From assembly GCF_009720485.1 (NCBI RefSeq), contig NZ_CP045245.1:1426001-1490000 (forward strand): a stretch of DNA of 64,000 bases, read 5' to 3'. The stretch comes from Cellulomonas sp. JZ18. Lineage in GTDB: Bacteria > Actinomycetota > Actinomycetes > Actinomycetales > Cellulomonadaceae. The translations under genes and the position numbers were made by a program. The notes beneath the pieces were generated by a model. It saw nothing but the letters and a program-made list of their open reading frames with translations, searched no databases and was not told the DNA's origin. This document shows positions 50,401 to 58,910 of the stretch, in pieces (within the stretch, counting starts at the first letter, position 1; each line of letters begins with the position of its first letter).

Positions 50401-51036
50401 ATGAGCGACACCGGGTACGGGGACTTCGAGTTCGAGCGGCGCTTCCTCGTGCGGGACGTGCCCGAGGAGCTGCTGGACGCCGCGCCGGCGCTCATCGTGC
50501 AGAGCTACTACCTGGCCGACGGGGGGTACGCGCTGCGCGTGCGGGCGCAGGCGTCGTCGGTCGGCGTCCCCGTGGACACCCGCCTCGACGAGGTGACGCT
50601 CCTCGAGCGCTTCGCCGACCGGGTCGACTTCTGCGCCGTGACCGTCAAGGGCCCCATGGCCGGGGGCACCCGCTACGAGGCCGAGCGGGAGATCGACCCG
50701 CAGGTCGGCGTCGAGATGGTCCGGCGTGGCGGGGCGCGCGTCGCCAAGCTGCGGCACGCGGTGTGGCTGGGCGACGACGGCTGGGTCGTCGACGTGTTCG
50801 CCGGCGGCAACGCGCCGCTGCTCGTGGCGGAGGTGGAGCGGGGCGGCCCGGTGACCGACCTCGCGATCCCGTCGTTCTGCCTCACGGAGGTCACCGAGGA
50901 CGCGCGGTTCGCCAACGACGCCCTCGCGCTCACGCCCTTCGGCGGCTGGGCCGAGGCCTACGAGGCCGAGCTCGCGCGGACGGGCCCGCGCTTCCTGCCG
51001 GGTTTCGGCCACGACCACCGCATGTCCGGCACCTGA
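50401..51036 (+). CDS. CYTH-domain protein (triphosphate-tunnel metalloenzyme superfamily)
   Basis: 211 residues. It starts with the CYTH signature FEFERRFLV (an ExExK-like motif with Arg in place of Lys), then ALRVRAQ, AVTVKGPMAGGTRYEAEREI, VAKLRHAVWLG, VVDVFAG and AEVERGG, the acidic and basic strands that line the tunnel. Family members hydrolyse inorganic triphosphate or make cyclic AMP. A CHAD protein, often fused to or beside CYTH domains, is encoded 6 kb away. Function likely in polyphosphate or triphosphate metabolism. Confidence 0.87.
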   Translation: MSDTGYGDFEFERRFLVRDVPEELLDAAPALIVQSYYLADGGYALRVRAQASSVGVPVDTRLDEVTLLERFADRVDFCAVTVKGPMAGGTRYEAEREIDPQVGVEMVRRGGARVAKLRHAVWLGDDGWVVDVFAGGNAPLLVAEVERGGPVTDLAIPSFCLTEVTEDARFANDALALTPFGGWAEAYEAELARTGPRFLPGFGHDHRMSGT

Positions 51037-51052
51037 CGACACTGGTTGAGTG

Positions 51053-51081
51053 TTGAACTGTTGAACTCTCAACCGTAGGGT
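51053..51081 (+). promoter_or_regulatory. Leaderless promoter with TTGA-N4-TCAA operator
   Basis: The -35 is TTGAAC (51053-51058) and the -10 TAGGGT (51076-51081), 17 bases apart; the ATG follows seven bases later. TTGA-ACTC-TCAA (51061-51072) sits between them, and an outer inverted pair GGTTGAG / CTCAACC extends the symmetry. The core matches the operator of the MarR operon at 2954-2965. Confidence 0.75.
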
Positions 51082-51088
51082 GGGGGTC

Positions 51089-52045
51089 ATGTCCACCGCA
51101 CCCCTGCCCGGCACCGGCCCGGCGCCGCTGCGCGCCCGCCGCTCGGCGTCCGAGCCCATCGCCGCCGGCACCGTGATGGACGCCGTGACCCTCCTCGTCG
51201 GCGACCTCGACCTGCAGCTGCGCTACTACCGGGACGTCCTGGGCCTGCAGGTCGTCGAGCAGCCGGGGGAGCGCTTCGCCGGCGACGCGGGCGGCGCCGG
51301 GCCGACCCGCGTCGCGCTGGGCCGGCGGGGCGTCCCGCTCGTCGTGCTCGAGCACGCCGCGGACCTGCCCCCGCGCACGCGGGGCTCGGCCGGCCTGTTC
51401 CACACCGCGCTGCTCTTCGAGGACCGCGCCGGGCTGGCCGCGGCCCTCGCCTCGGTCGCGCGGCACGCCCCGCACACCTACGTCGGCTCGGCCGACCACC
51501 TCGTCTCGCTCGCGTTCTACCTCACCGACCCCGAGGGCAACGGCGTCGAGCTGTACTGGGACCGCGCCCGTGACCAGTGGCGGCGCACCCCGGAGGGTGG
51601 CGTCGTCATGGACTCCCTGCGGCTCGACCCGCAGGAGTTCCTCGCCGAGCACCTGGCGCACCCCGGACCGGGCGACGAGGCGGCCGTGGTCGGCCACGTC
51701 CACCTGCAGGTCGGCGACGTCCCCGGCGCGCGCGCGTTCTACGTCGACGCCCTCGGCTTCGACGTCACGGCCGAGTGGCACGGCGCGCTCTTCGTCTCCG
51801 CCGGCGGGTACCACCACCACCTGGCGATGAACACGTGGGGCACCGCGGGTGCCGGTCCGCGCGCGTCGTCGCTCGGGCTGGGCGAGGTGCGGGTCGTCGT
51901 GCCGACCGCGGACGACCTCGGTGCGCTGCGCGAGCGCGTCCGGTCGGCGGGCGTCGTCCCGGACGACGACGGGGCGACGCTGCGCTTCGAGGACCCCTGG
52001 CGCAACGTCGTGCGCGTGAGCGCCGGCGAGGCGCACGCCGCCTGA
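51089..52045 (+). CDS. Twin-VOC protein (catechol 2,3-dioxygenase CatE-like)
   Basis: 318 residues, soluble. VOC repeat 1 is at about 28-155 (MDAVTLLVGDLDLQLRYYRD) and repeat 2 at about 190-310 (VGHVHLQVGDVPGARAFYVD, YHHHLAMNTWG). Candidate metal ligands are the His of VGHVHL and YHHHLA and a Glu near GNGVELYWD. It is a paralogue of the anchored protein at 640-1635. It is expressed from a leaderless promoter carrying the same TTGA-N4-TCAA core as the MarR operon, so both are probably induced by the same quinone or catechol-like signal. Confidence 0.85.
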   Translation: MSTAPLPGTGPAPLRARRSASEPIAAGTVMDAVTLLVGDLDLQLRYYRDVLGLQVVEQPGERFAGDAGGAGPTRVALGRRGVPLVVLEHAADLPPRTRGSAGLFHTALLFEDRAGLAAALASVARHAPHTYVGSADHLVSLAFYLTDPEGNGVELYWDRARDQWRRTPEGGVVMDSLRLDPQEFLAEHLAHPGPGDEAAVVGHVHLQVGDVPGARAFYVDALGFDVTAEWHGALFVSAGGYHHHLAMNTWGTAGAGPRASSLGLGEVRVVVPTADDLGALRERVRSAGVVPDDDGATLRFEDPWRNVVRVSAGEAHAA

Positions 52046-52088
52046 GCCGGTCCGGCGGAGCGATCGCAGGGCGGCGCACCGCCCGTCC

Positions 52089-52925
52089 TCACCCGCCCAC
52101 CGACGCCCACGTCTCCAGCAGCCCCAGGCGCCACAGGGCCGCACCGACCGCCACCGTCGTGCCGACCGCGACGGCCGCGAGCACGGCGTCACCCGCCTCG
52201 AGGCGGGCCGGCCGGTGCACCGTCCGCGGGCCGCTCCCGACGCCGCGCGTCTCCAGCGTCACGGCCATCTGCTGCGCCTGCCGCAGCGTCACCACGAGCA
52301 GCGTGAACGCCGCACGGACCAGCAGGTCCGGTGAGGTGGGCAGGGCGCCCGCCCGGGTCGGGCGCGGACCGGGCAGCCGCGCCGCCTGCGCCTGCCGCAC
52401 CGCGACCCACCGGACGGGGAGCTGCTCGAGGACGCGGTGCGCGGCGAGCAGCGCGGCGGCCCCCCGGGCCCCGAGCCGAGCGTGCCGGTGCAGGCTCGTG
52501 ACGAGCCGTACCGGGTCGAGCGACGCCGCCACGACGACCGCGAGCGTGCCGACCAGCACCGTCCGCAGCGCCAGACCGGTGCCCACGAGCACACCCACGT
52601 CGGTCACGGTGAGACCCGCGACCCGGGCCACCGGCGTGCCCGGCCGCGTCACGAGGTTCACGGCGAGCACCGACACCGCGAACGGCCCGAACGACGCGAG
52701 CCCGCGCCCCAGGGTGGACCACGGCACCGCCGCGGCGCGGGCCGCCGCAACGGCCAGCACGAGCAGGGTGAGCGGGGTCCAGGGGTCGACCGGCACGAGC
52801 AGGAGCAGCGAGACCACGAGCAGGGTCGCGAGCACGACGGTCGGGTCGCGACGTGCGAGCGTCGGCCGGCGCGCGGGCGGGGGCGCCTGCGCGTCCGGCG
52901 GCGTGCCCACGGGAGCCGCGGTCAC
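52089..52925 (-). CDS. ykoC: Energy-coupling transporter T component (YkoC-like)
   Basis: 278 residues with about five helices and the EcfT coupling motifs ARG-like in the loop (ALRTVLVGTLAVVVAASLDPV, and LETRGVGSGPRTV). It joins the substrate-specific and ATPase subunits of an ECF-type vitamin transporter. The GTG overlaps the ATPase stop (GTGA). It is last in the TPP-riboswitch-controlled operon, pointing to thiamine precursor (HMP) uptake. Confidence 0.87.
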   Translation of the reverse strand: MTAAPVGTPPDAQAPPPARRPTLARRDPTVVLATLLVVSLLLLVPVDPWTPLTLLVLAVAAARAAAVPWSTLGRGLASFGPFAVSVLAVNLVTRPGTPVARVAGLTVTDVGVLVGTGLALRTVLVGTLAVVVAASLDPVRLVTSLHRHARLGARGAAALLAAHRVLEQLPVRWVAVRQAQAARLPGPRPTRAGALPTSPDLLVRAAFTLLVVTLRQAQQMAVTLETRGVGSGPRTVHRPARLEAGDAVLAAVAVGTTVAVGAALWRLGLLETWASVGG

Positions 52926-54563
52926 GGCGCGACCCCGGCCGTCACGCCCGCCCGCGCCGTCGCGGCGGCGACCCCGGCGAGCACCCGCGCCGCACCACGG
53001 CCGTCGTCCACCGCGGCGCGCACCGCCGGCGGCAGGGGAAGGCCGGCGCGGTCGAGGACGCCCGAGCGCAGGACCGCCTCGACGGGCCCGTGGGCGAGCG
53101 CGCGCCCGTCGCGCAGCACCAGCACGTCGTCGGCGACCTCCGCGACCAGGCGGACGTCGTGCGTCACCAGCACCACCCCCTGCCCTCGTCCGCCAGCGCG
53201 CGCAGCGCCACGGCGCAGGAGCGCCACGTCGCCCGGTCCTGGCCGAAGGTCGGCTCGTCGGCGAGCACGACCTCGTGGTCGCACACCGTCACCGACGCGA
53301 GCGCGAGCCGGCGCTGCTGCCCGCCGGACAGCCGGAACGGATCGGCTCCGGCGAGTGCGGCGAGGTCGTAGCGCTCCAGGGCGGCGTCCGCGCGGGCCTC
53401 GGCGTCCCGCGCGCCCGCCCGCCGCGGGCCCCACGCGACCTCGTCCCGGACGGTCCGCGTGAGCAGCTGCTGCTCGGGCCGCTGCAGCACGAGGGCCGCA
53501 CGGCCGCCGCGGACGACCCCTCGGCGGGCAGCAGCCCCGCGAGCGCGAGCAGCAGCGAGCTCTTGCCGGACCCGTTGAGCCCGACGACGGCGGTGACGCG
53601 GCCGGAGCGGACGGCGAGGGACACGCCGTCCAGCACCCGACGTCCGCCGCGGTGCACGACGAGGCCCCGCGCCTCGAGGAGGACCCGACCCTCGGGCCGG
53701 CGCGCGGGCGTGGGGGCGGCCTCGACGTCGGCGAGCCGGCGCGCGCCGGCCGCCGCGAGCTCCGCGGCCCACGGCAGCCAGGTCCCGAGCCCGGCGAGGT
53801 GCGCGCCGGCGTCCCCGAGGACCTCGGCCGTCGGGCCGTCGGCGACGACGTGGCCGCGGGCGCCGAGCACGACCACCCGCTCGGGCAGCCCGCCCGCGCC
53901 CCCCGGACCGGCCCCGTCGTGCTCGTCCAGCCGGTGCTCGACGAGCAGCGTGGTCGGGTCCGGACCGCCGGCGGCTCGCAGCGCGCGGGCCACCCCGGCG
54001 GCACCCGCCGGGTCGAGCAGGGCCGTCGGCTCGTCGAGCAGCAGCACCCGGGGACGGGCGGCGAGCACGGCGGCCAGCGCGACCCGCTGCCCCTCACCGC
54101 CGGAGAGCGTGGCGGTCCGCCGGCCGGCGAGGTGGGCGGCCCCGACGGCCCGCAGCGCGTCCGCCACGCGCGCGTCGATCTCCGCGGCCGGCACGCCCCG
54201 GTGCTCCAGGCCGGACGCGACCTCGTCCGTCACGGTCGGCAGGCACAGCTGCGCCCACGGGTCCTGCGTGAGGGTGCCGACGTCCCGGGCGAGGTGCGCG
54301 GTCGCGGTGGTGGGGACGGAGGGCCGCCCCGGCCCCGACGGTGCCAGGACGCGTCGGCCGGCGACGTGCACGCGGCCCCACGTGTGCGCGTCGACCTGCT
54401 GCGGCACGACCCCCGCGAGCGTGCGCAGGAGCGTGCTCTTCCCGGAGCCCGAGGCGCCCAGCACGAGGACGTGCTCGCCGGCCCGCACCGTCAGGTCGGT
54501 GCCGGCGAGCACGTCCTCGTCGGCGTGCGGCCAGCGCACGCGCAGCCCGCCCACCTCGATCAC
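52922..54563 (-). pseudogene. ykoD: Double-ATPase subunit of the ECF transporter (YkoD-like), frame broken twice as sequenced
   Basis: The first ATPase domain (about 1-240) is intact: GASGSGKSTLLRT, TLSGGEGQRVALAAVL, VLLLDEPTALLDP. The second starts VVGLNGSGKSSLLLA but loses frame at CCCC 53517-53520, continues as LVLQRPEQQLLTRTVRDEV and LSGGQQRRLALAS, and is lost again at 53176-53185 before VVLVTHDVRLVAEV. One extra C at each place restores a 547-residue tandem ATPase, as in YkoD. Overlaps both neighbours by GTGA. Two under-called homopolymers are more likely than decay. Confidence 0.82.
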
Positions 54564-55258
54564 GCGGGCGCCCCGTCGCCGGCGGCGCCCGCCGCGGGGA
54601 CGGGCGCGCCGGCGTCGCGCGCGACCCGGGCCCGCCACGCGCGGCCCAGGGCCGTCTCGTCGAGCACACCCGTGCGCACGAGCGCGTCCCCGAGCACGCG
54701 CGCCAGCAGCCCGCACAGGACGACGCCGCTGACGAGCTGCAGCGCGACCCGCAGCGCGAACAGGTCCTGCAGGTGCCACCCGGACCGCACCATGCCGAGC
54801 AGGGTGCTCGCGACGGCCGCCGTCACGCCGCTCAGCACGAACACCCACCACCCGTAGCGCCGGTACCGGGTCAAGGTGAACGCCAGCTCGGCGCCCGCAC
54901 CCTGCACGAGACCGACGACGAGCAGCATCGGCCCCACGGGCGACGCCAGGAACGCCACCTCGACGAGCGCGGCCGCGAGCTCGACCACCACCCCGACCCC
55001 CGGCTTGCGCACGATGTACAGCGCGAGCGGGGCGACGACCATCCAGCCGCCGACGAGCACGTGCTGGGCGAGGTCGCCGAACGGTCCCATCGCCAGCTGC
55101 AGGGCGCCCCAGGCCTGCACGAGCGCCCAGTAGAGGAACCCGAAGACGGCCGCGAGGACGGTCAGCAGCACGAGCTCGGACAGCGTGAGCCCGCGGCGGG
55201 CCCGGACGTCGACGACCGGCGCGTCCACGTCGGCGGGCGCGGCGTCCTGCGCGCTCAC
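54560..55258 (-). CDS. ykoE: ECF transporter substrate-binding component (YkoE-like, thiamine/HMP)
   Basis: 232 residues with about six helices: LSELVLLTVLAAVFGFLYWAL, VGGWMVVAPLALYIVRKPG, and VQGAGAELAFTLTRYRRYGWW are YkoE hallmarks. YkoE is the membrane S component that binds hydroxymethylpyrimidine or thiamine. The GTG overlaps the YkoF stop and its own stop overlaps the ATPase start, so the four genes are translated as a chain. The TPP riboswitch upstream supports the substrate assignment. Confidence 0.9.
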   Translation of the reverse strand: MSAQDAAPADVDAPVVDVRARRGLTLSELVLLTVLAAVFGFLYWALVQAWGALQLAMGPFGDLAQHVLVGGWMVVAPLALYIVRKPGVGVVVELAAALVEVAFLASPVGPMLLVVGLVQGAGAELAFTLTRYRRYGWWVFVLSGVTAAVASTLLGMVRSGWHLQDLFALRVALQLVSGVVLCGLLARVLGDALVRTGVLDETALGRAWRARVARDAGAPVPAAGAAGDGAPA

Positions 55259-55953
55259 CGGGTCACCGCCACGTGCGCCGGGGCGGCGGACGGCGAGCCC
55301 ACCGAGACGGTCACGTGCGTCACCACGTGCCGCACGTGCTCACCCGTGCGGGCCCACGCGAGCGCCACGGCGCCCAGCACGTCCGCGAGGTCCCCGTCCA
55401 GCCGGGTGACGTAGTGCTCGGGCGTCACGCGCACCCGCGTGCCCGCCTCCTCGACGGCCGCGAGCACCGCGTCCAGGTGCCCGTCGACGCCGAGCGGGTA
55501 CAGCGCCCAGTGCGCGCTCGCGGGCAGGCCGACCGGTGCGGGCAGCGGCAGGTCGACCGGGGCGAGCACGACGTCGTCGCCGAGGTCGCACGCGACCTCG
55601 CCGGGGCAGCCGCGGGACAGGTGGACGTGCGCCACCACGTGCCCGCCGGCGCGCGCGACGGCGGTCACGAGCGCGACGACGGTGCGCAGCACGTCCGGCT
55701 CGGGTCCGCGCACGAGCGTCGAGACGTCGTCGGTCACCACGTCGACGCCCGTGCGGTCGAGCGCGTCCAGCGCCGCGAGGAGCACGGGCGCGAAGTCGTC
55801 GCGGTGCGGGTGCACGGACACGCGCGCGCCGACGCCGAGCGCGGCGGCGCGCGTCCGCCGGTCGTCGTGCGCGGCGGGGGCGCTGCTCGCGGTGCCGGTG
55901 CCGGTGTCGGCCGCGGCGTCGGTGGCGGCGTCGGGGGTGGTGGTCGGGGTCAC
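55255..55953 (-). CDS. ykoF: YkoF-family thiamine/HMP-binding protein
   Basis: 232 residues from GTG 55953, with GGGAGGA upstream. An Ala/Thr-rich N-terminus of about 35 residues is followed by two ferredoxin-like YKOF repeats (VGARVSVHPHRDDFAPVLLA; HWALYPLGVDGHLDAVLAA). Bacillus YkoF binds thiamine and HMP with low affinity and is encoded with ykoEDC. First gene downstream of the TPP riboswitch. Confidence 0.88.
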   Translation of the reverse strand: MTPTTTPDAATDAAADTGTGTASSAPAAHDDRRTRAAALGVGARVSVHPHRDDFAPVLLAALDALDRTGVDVVTDDVSTLVRGPEPDVLRTVVALVTAVARAGGHVVAHVHLSRGCPGEVACDLGDDVVLAPVDLPLPAPVGLPASAHWALYPLGVDGHLDAVLAAVEEAGTRVRVTPEHYVTRLDGDLADVLGAVALAWARTGEHVRHVVTHVTVSVGSPSAAPAHVAVTR

Positions 55954-56029
55954 GGGTCCTCCCGGGGTCGGGCCCCCGGGGAGGACGCAACCGGGCAGGA
56001 GGAGGTGGCGAGCCCCGCCGGCACGCGGA

Positions 56030-56062
56030 CGCGCCCGCCCGTCGTGCACCCGTGCGGGCGCG
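56030..56062 (-). promoter_or_regulatory. Hairpin between TPP riboswitch and ykoF, possible expression platform
   Basis: Nine-base arms (56054-56062 and 56030-56038, CGCGCCCGC / GCGGGCGCG on the minus strand) around a 15-base loop could form in the leader RNA after the aptamer. It may act as the regulated terminator, though no T tract follows. Confidence 0.4.
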
Positions 56063-56104
56063 CGACGGGAGGAGGCGCGCCGCGGGTCGCCGCGACACGA
56101 GCCC

Positions 56105-56202
56105 TGCTCCCTACGCTGGTGCTGACCAGATCAGGTTCCACGGGTCAGCCGGTGGGACGACGGGCGTCCGGCCGGCACTCTCAGCGCTCCTGCGCTCCCC
56201 GG
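56105..56202 (-). ncRNA. TPP riboswitch (THI element)
   Basis: On the minus strand the conserved parts appear in order: GGGGAGC (about 56201-56195), CTGAGAGTGCCGG (56184 downwards), GACCCGTGGAACCTGATCTGG, and ACCAGCGTAGGGA ending near 56109. These are the pyrimidine- and pyrophosphate-sensor helices of the THI box. It lies 150 bases before ykoF, so thiamine pyrophosphate should lower expression of ykoFEDC. Confidence 0.95.
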
Positions 56203-56308
56203 GGGCGTGTGGCGCCGACCCTAGCGCGCCCCGCGACGCCGTGACCAGGGTGCCCGGGACGGCGGGCGGGGGCGTCCCGTGCCCGCCGGCCGCACCTCGC
56301 CCGCAGCG

Positions 56309-56668
56309 TCAGGACGTCAGCGGCGTGAGGACGGCGATGCGCCAGGCGTCGCCGTCCTGGACGAGCTGGTACATGAACCGCTCCGTCCGCTCGTCCCCGT
56401 AGCGCCATGTGACGTCGGCCCACACGCTGTGCCCGGTCTCGGCCACGACGCGCACCTCGGACGTGACGTCGTCGACCCCGTCGTCCTGCTCCCACGCGCT
56501 GGCGAAGAACGCCTCCGTCTGCGAGCGGTCCGCGACCGCCAGCGACTGCGCCGGGAACGCGATGAGCGCCGGCACGGCGTACAGACCCGCCACCGCCGCC
56601 GTGTCGCGGGCGAGCAGCCCGCGGCGGTACTCGTCGAAGAACTGGTCCACCTCGGCGCGCTCCGTCAT
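56309..56668 (-). CDS. SnoaL/SgcJ-like small protein of NTF2 fold
   Basis: 119 residues. The pattern VDQFFDEYRRGLLARDTAAVAGLY with a C-terminal MYQLVQDGDAWRIAVLTP is that of SnoaL-like NTF2-fold proteins. They may be small enzymes or ligand-binding proteins. ATG 56668 is chosen because TAGCGT lies seven bases upstream (leaderless); a GTG three codons earlier would overlap the -10. Confidence 0.78.
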   Translation of the reverse strand: MTERAEVDQFFDEYRRGLLARDTAAVAGLYAVPALIAFPAQSLAVADRSQTEAFFASAWEQDDGVDDVTSEVRVVAETGHSVWADVTWRYGDERTERFMYQLVQDGDAWRIAVLTPLTS

Positions 56669-56731
56669 GCCGTCCACGCTACGGAGCGGCCCGCGCCGCG
56701 GCGCGCCGGGAGCCGGTACGGGCGACGCGTC

Positions 56732-57652
56732 TCAGCCGAGCCAGCCCCGCCCGCGGCGCGCCCGCTCGATCGCCACGAGGCCGTCCCGCTCGGCGGCGTC
56801 GGCCGCGACCTGCGCCAGGGCGTGCAGCCGCCCGTAGGTGAACGCGTTCTCCCCGTCGAGGTGGGCCTGCATCGCGACCCTGCGCAGCGACGCCTGGCGG
56901 ACCCGCGCGTCGTGCTGGTCCCCGAGCGCCGCCTGCACCGCCTTCGCCCGGCGCGCCGAGCGCCGGGCCGGGGCGCCGACGGCAGATGCCGCGACCTCGG
57001 CCGCGTACCGGGCACGGCGGGCGTCCTTGCGGGCGGCGTGCAGCGCCTCGTCCCGTCGGGGACCGGGCGGCACCGCGGTCGCCCGCTCCACGGCCGCGTC
57101 GAAGCGGCGCCACGCCTTGCGTGCCCGTCGGGGGAGCAGCCGCTCGGCCGGTTCGTCGGCGCGCGGCCCCGGCGGCAGGTCCTCCGCCAGGGAGGCGAGC
57201 GCTGCGAGCAGGCGCCGGTGCTCGCCGGAGGCCAGGTGGGCGTGCAGGCGCTCGAGCGCGTCGGTGCGCGCGGTCCGCCGGTCGTCGTCGACGCGACGGC
57301 GGACCGGCCCCACGACCAGCTCGGCCGGCTCCGCGTCGAGCAGGTCCAGCAGCGCCGCGCGCTCGACGTCCGGGTCGCGCACGTCCCCCAGCAGCCGCCC
57401 GAGCGTGCGCAGCTGCGCCCGCAGCGGCGCGACGTGCTCGCGGTCGAGCACCGGGCGGAACACGCCCAGCGCGGCGCGCAGGCGCCGGGTCGCCACCCGG
57501 GCGTCGTGCACGGCCTCGTCGTCGCCGTCCTGGAGCCCGGGCCCGGCGGCGACCAGGGCCGCGACGCCCGCGGCGACGGCGGCGCGCACGTGCTCGCGCG
57601 CGGTGCCGTCGCGGGGTTCGACGGGGGCGTGCGCGAGCTCGGGCGCGCTCAC
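56732..57652 (-). CDS. CHAD-domain protein
   Basis: 306 residues, almost all alpha-helical and rich in Arg and His: DEAVHDARVATRRLRAALGVF is the conserved CHAD start, and EALHAARKDARRARYAAEV opens the second half. CHAD domains bind polyphosphate through basic residues. The GTG overlaps the stop of the hydroquinone reductase homologue (GTGA), an unexpected pairing. A CYTH protein, the usual companion, is 6 kb away. Confidence 0.9.
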   Translation of the reverse strand: MSAPELAHAPVEPRDGTAREHVRAAVAAGVAALVAAGPGLQDGDDEAVHDARVATRRLRAALGVFRPVLDREHVAPLRAQLRTLGRLLGDVRDPDVERAALLDLLDAEPAELVVGPVRRRVDDDRRTARTDALERLHAHLASGEHRRLLAALASLAEDLPPGPRADEPAERLLPRRARKAWRRFDAAVERATAVPPGPRRDEALHAARKDARRARYAAEVAASAVGAPARRSARRAKAVQAALGDQHDARVRQASLRRVAMQAHLDGENAFTYGRLHALAQVAADAAERDGLVAIERARRGRGWLG

Positions 57653-58701
57653 TCCCCGGCCTCGTCGCCCGCTGCACCGTGCCCCGCGGGGACGCGCTCC
57701 TCCGGCCGCACCGGCCCGGGCGGCGTCCCGTCGCCGAACGGCCGACCGCCGAGCGCCTCGCGCCCGTGCGGCGTCAACCAGCCGGCCAGGAGCGGACCGC
57801 GCGGCACGACGCCCGACGGGTTGATGTCCCGGTGCACCTCGTAGTAGTGCTGCTTGACGTGGACGAAGTCCACGGTGTCGCCGAAGCCGGGGGTCTGGAA
57901 CAGGTCGCGCGCGTAGGCCCACAGCACCGGCATCTCCGTGAGCTTGGACCGGTTGCACTTGAAGTGGCCGTGGTAGACGGCGTCGAACCGCACGAGGGTC
58001 GTGAACAGCCGCACGTCGGCCTCGGTGATGGTGTCGCCGACGAGGTACCGGCGGTCCGCGAGGCGCTCGCTCAGCCAGTCCAGGCCCGCGAACAGGCGCT
58101 CGTAGGCCCGCTCGTACGAGCGCTGCGAGCCGGCGAAACCGCACCGGTACACGCCGTTGTTGACCTCGGTGTAGACGCGCTGCGCCACCTCGTCGATCTC
58201 GTCCCGCAGCGCGTCCGGGTACAGGTCCGGCGCCCCGGCGCGGTGGTACGCCGTCCACTCGGTCTCCAGGTCGAGCGTCATCTGCGCGAAGTCGTTCGTC
58301 ACGACCATCCCCGACGGCACGTCGACGATCGCCGGGACGGTGATGCCGCGGGGGTACTCCGGGTCCCGGCGCAGGTAGGCGTCGCGGATGCGGGGGATGC
58401 CCAGCACCGGGTCGACGCCGCCCGGGTCGAGGTCGAAGGTCCAGGACCGCTCGTCGTGCGTCGGGCCGCAGACGCCCATCGAGAGCGCGTCCTCCAGGCC
58501 CAGCAGGCGCCGCACGATCACGGCCCGGCTGGCCCACGGGCACGCCCGGGACACCACGAGCCGGTACCGCCCGGGCTCGACGGGCCACCCGTCGCGCCCG
58601 TCCGCGGTGATCCGGGTGGTGATGTACCGGGTGTCGCGGTCGTAGTCCGCGCCGGGCGTGACGTACACGCCCGGCCGGTCGTGCGCGGCCGTGCCCGGCA
58701 C
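57649..58701 (-). CDS. Glutathionyl-hydroquinone reductase family protein (Omega-class GST-like, YqjG/ECM4)
   Basis: 350 residues. The catalytic CPW motif is in VVSRACPWASRAVIVRRLLG; family blocks RSWTFDLDPGGVDPV, YTEVNNGVYRCGFA and DVRLFTTLVRFDAVYHGHFKCN follow. Characterised members reductively remove glutathione from hydroquinone adducts. Actinobacteria mostly use mycothiol, so the thiol substrate here may differ. Start GTG 58701 has no strong ribosome site. It is coupled to the CHAD gene. Together with two twin-VOC genes and DoxX it adds to a quinone-handling theme. Confidence 0.88.
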   Translation of the reverse strand: MPGTAAHDRPGVYVTPGADYDRDTRYITTRITADGRDGWPVEPGRYRLVVSRACPWASRAVIVRRLLGLEDALSMGVCGPTHDERSWTFDLDPGGVDPVLGIPRIRDAYLRRDPEYPRGITVPAIVDVPSGMVVTNDFAQMTLDLETEWTAYHRAGAPDLYPDALRDEIDEVAQRVYTEVNNGVYRCGFAGSQRSYERAYERLFAGLDWLSERLADRRYLVGDTITEADVRLFTTLVRFDAVYHGHFKCNRSKLTEMPVLWAYARDLFQTPGFGDTVDFVHVKQHYYEVHRDINPSGVVPRGPLLAGWLTPHGREALGGRPFGDGTPPGPVRPEERVPAGHGAAGDEAGE

Positions 58702-58910
58702 GTCGGTGCCGGCCGAGGGGCGGAGGTCGTCGCGTCGTCCACCCGCCGATCATGCCCCGCGTCCGCCGCGCCCGCAGGAGGGCCGTGACCAGCGGGCCTG
58801 CGGTCGCAGGCGGCGCCGCCTACAGTGGCTGGGCGTCGGCCCGACGCCGGCCGCGGCCGGTGGCCGTGCGAGCAGCGGCACCGCCGCCCGACGACACGGG
58901 AGGGGACTGC

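Noticed and set aside
32807-53520. Programmed ribosomal frameshifting as explanation of the five frame breaks
   Set aside because: No slippery heptamers or shared downstream structures; unrelated genes all repaired by one base in a G/C run.
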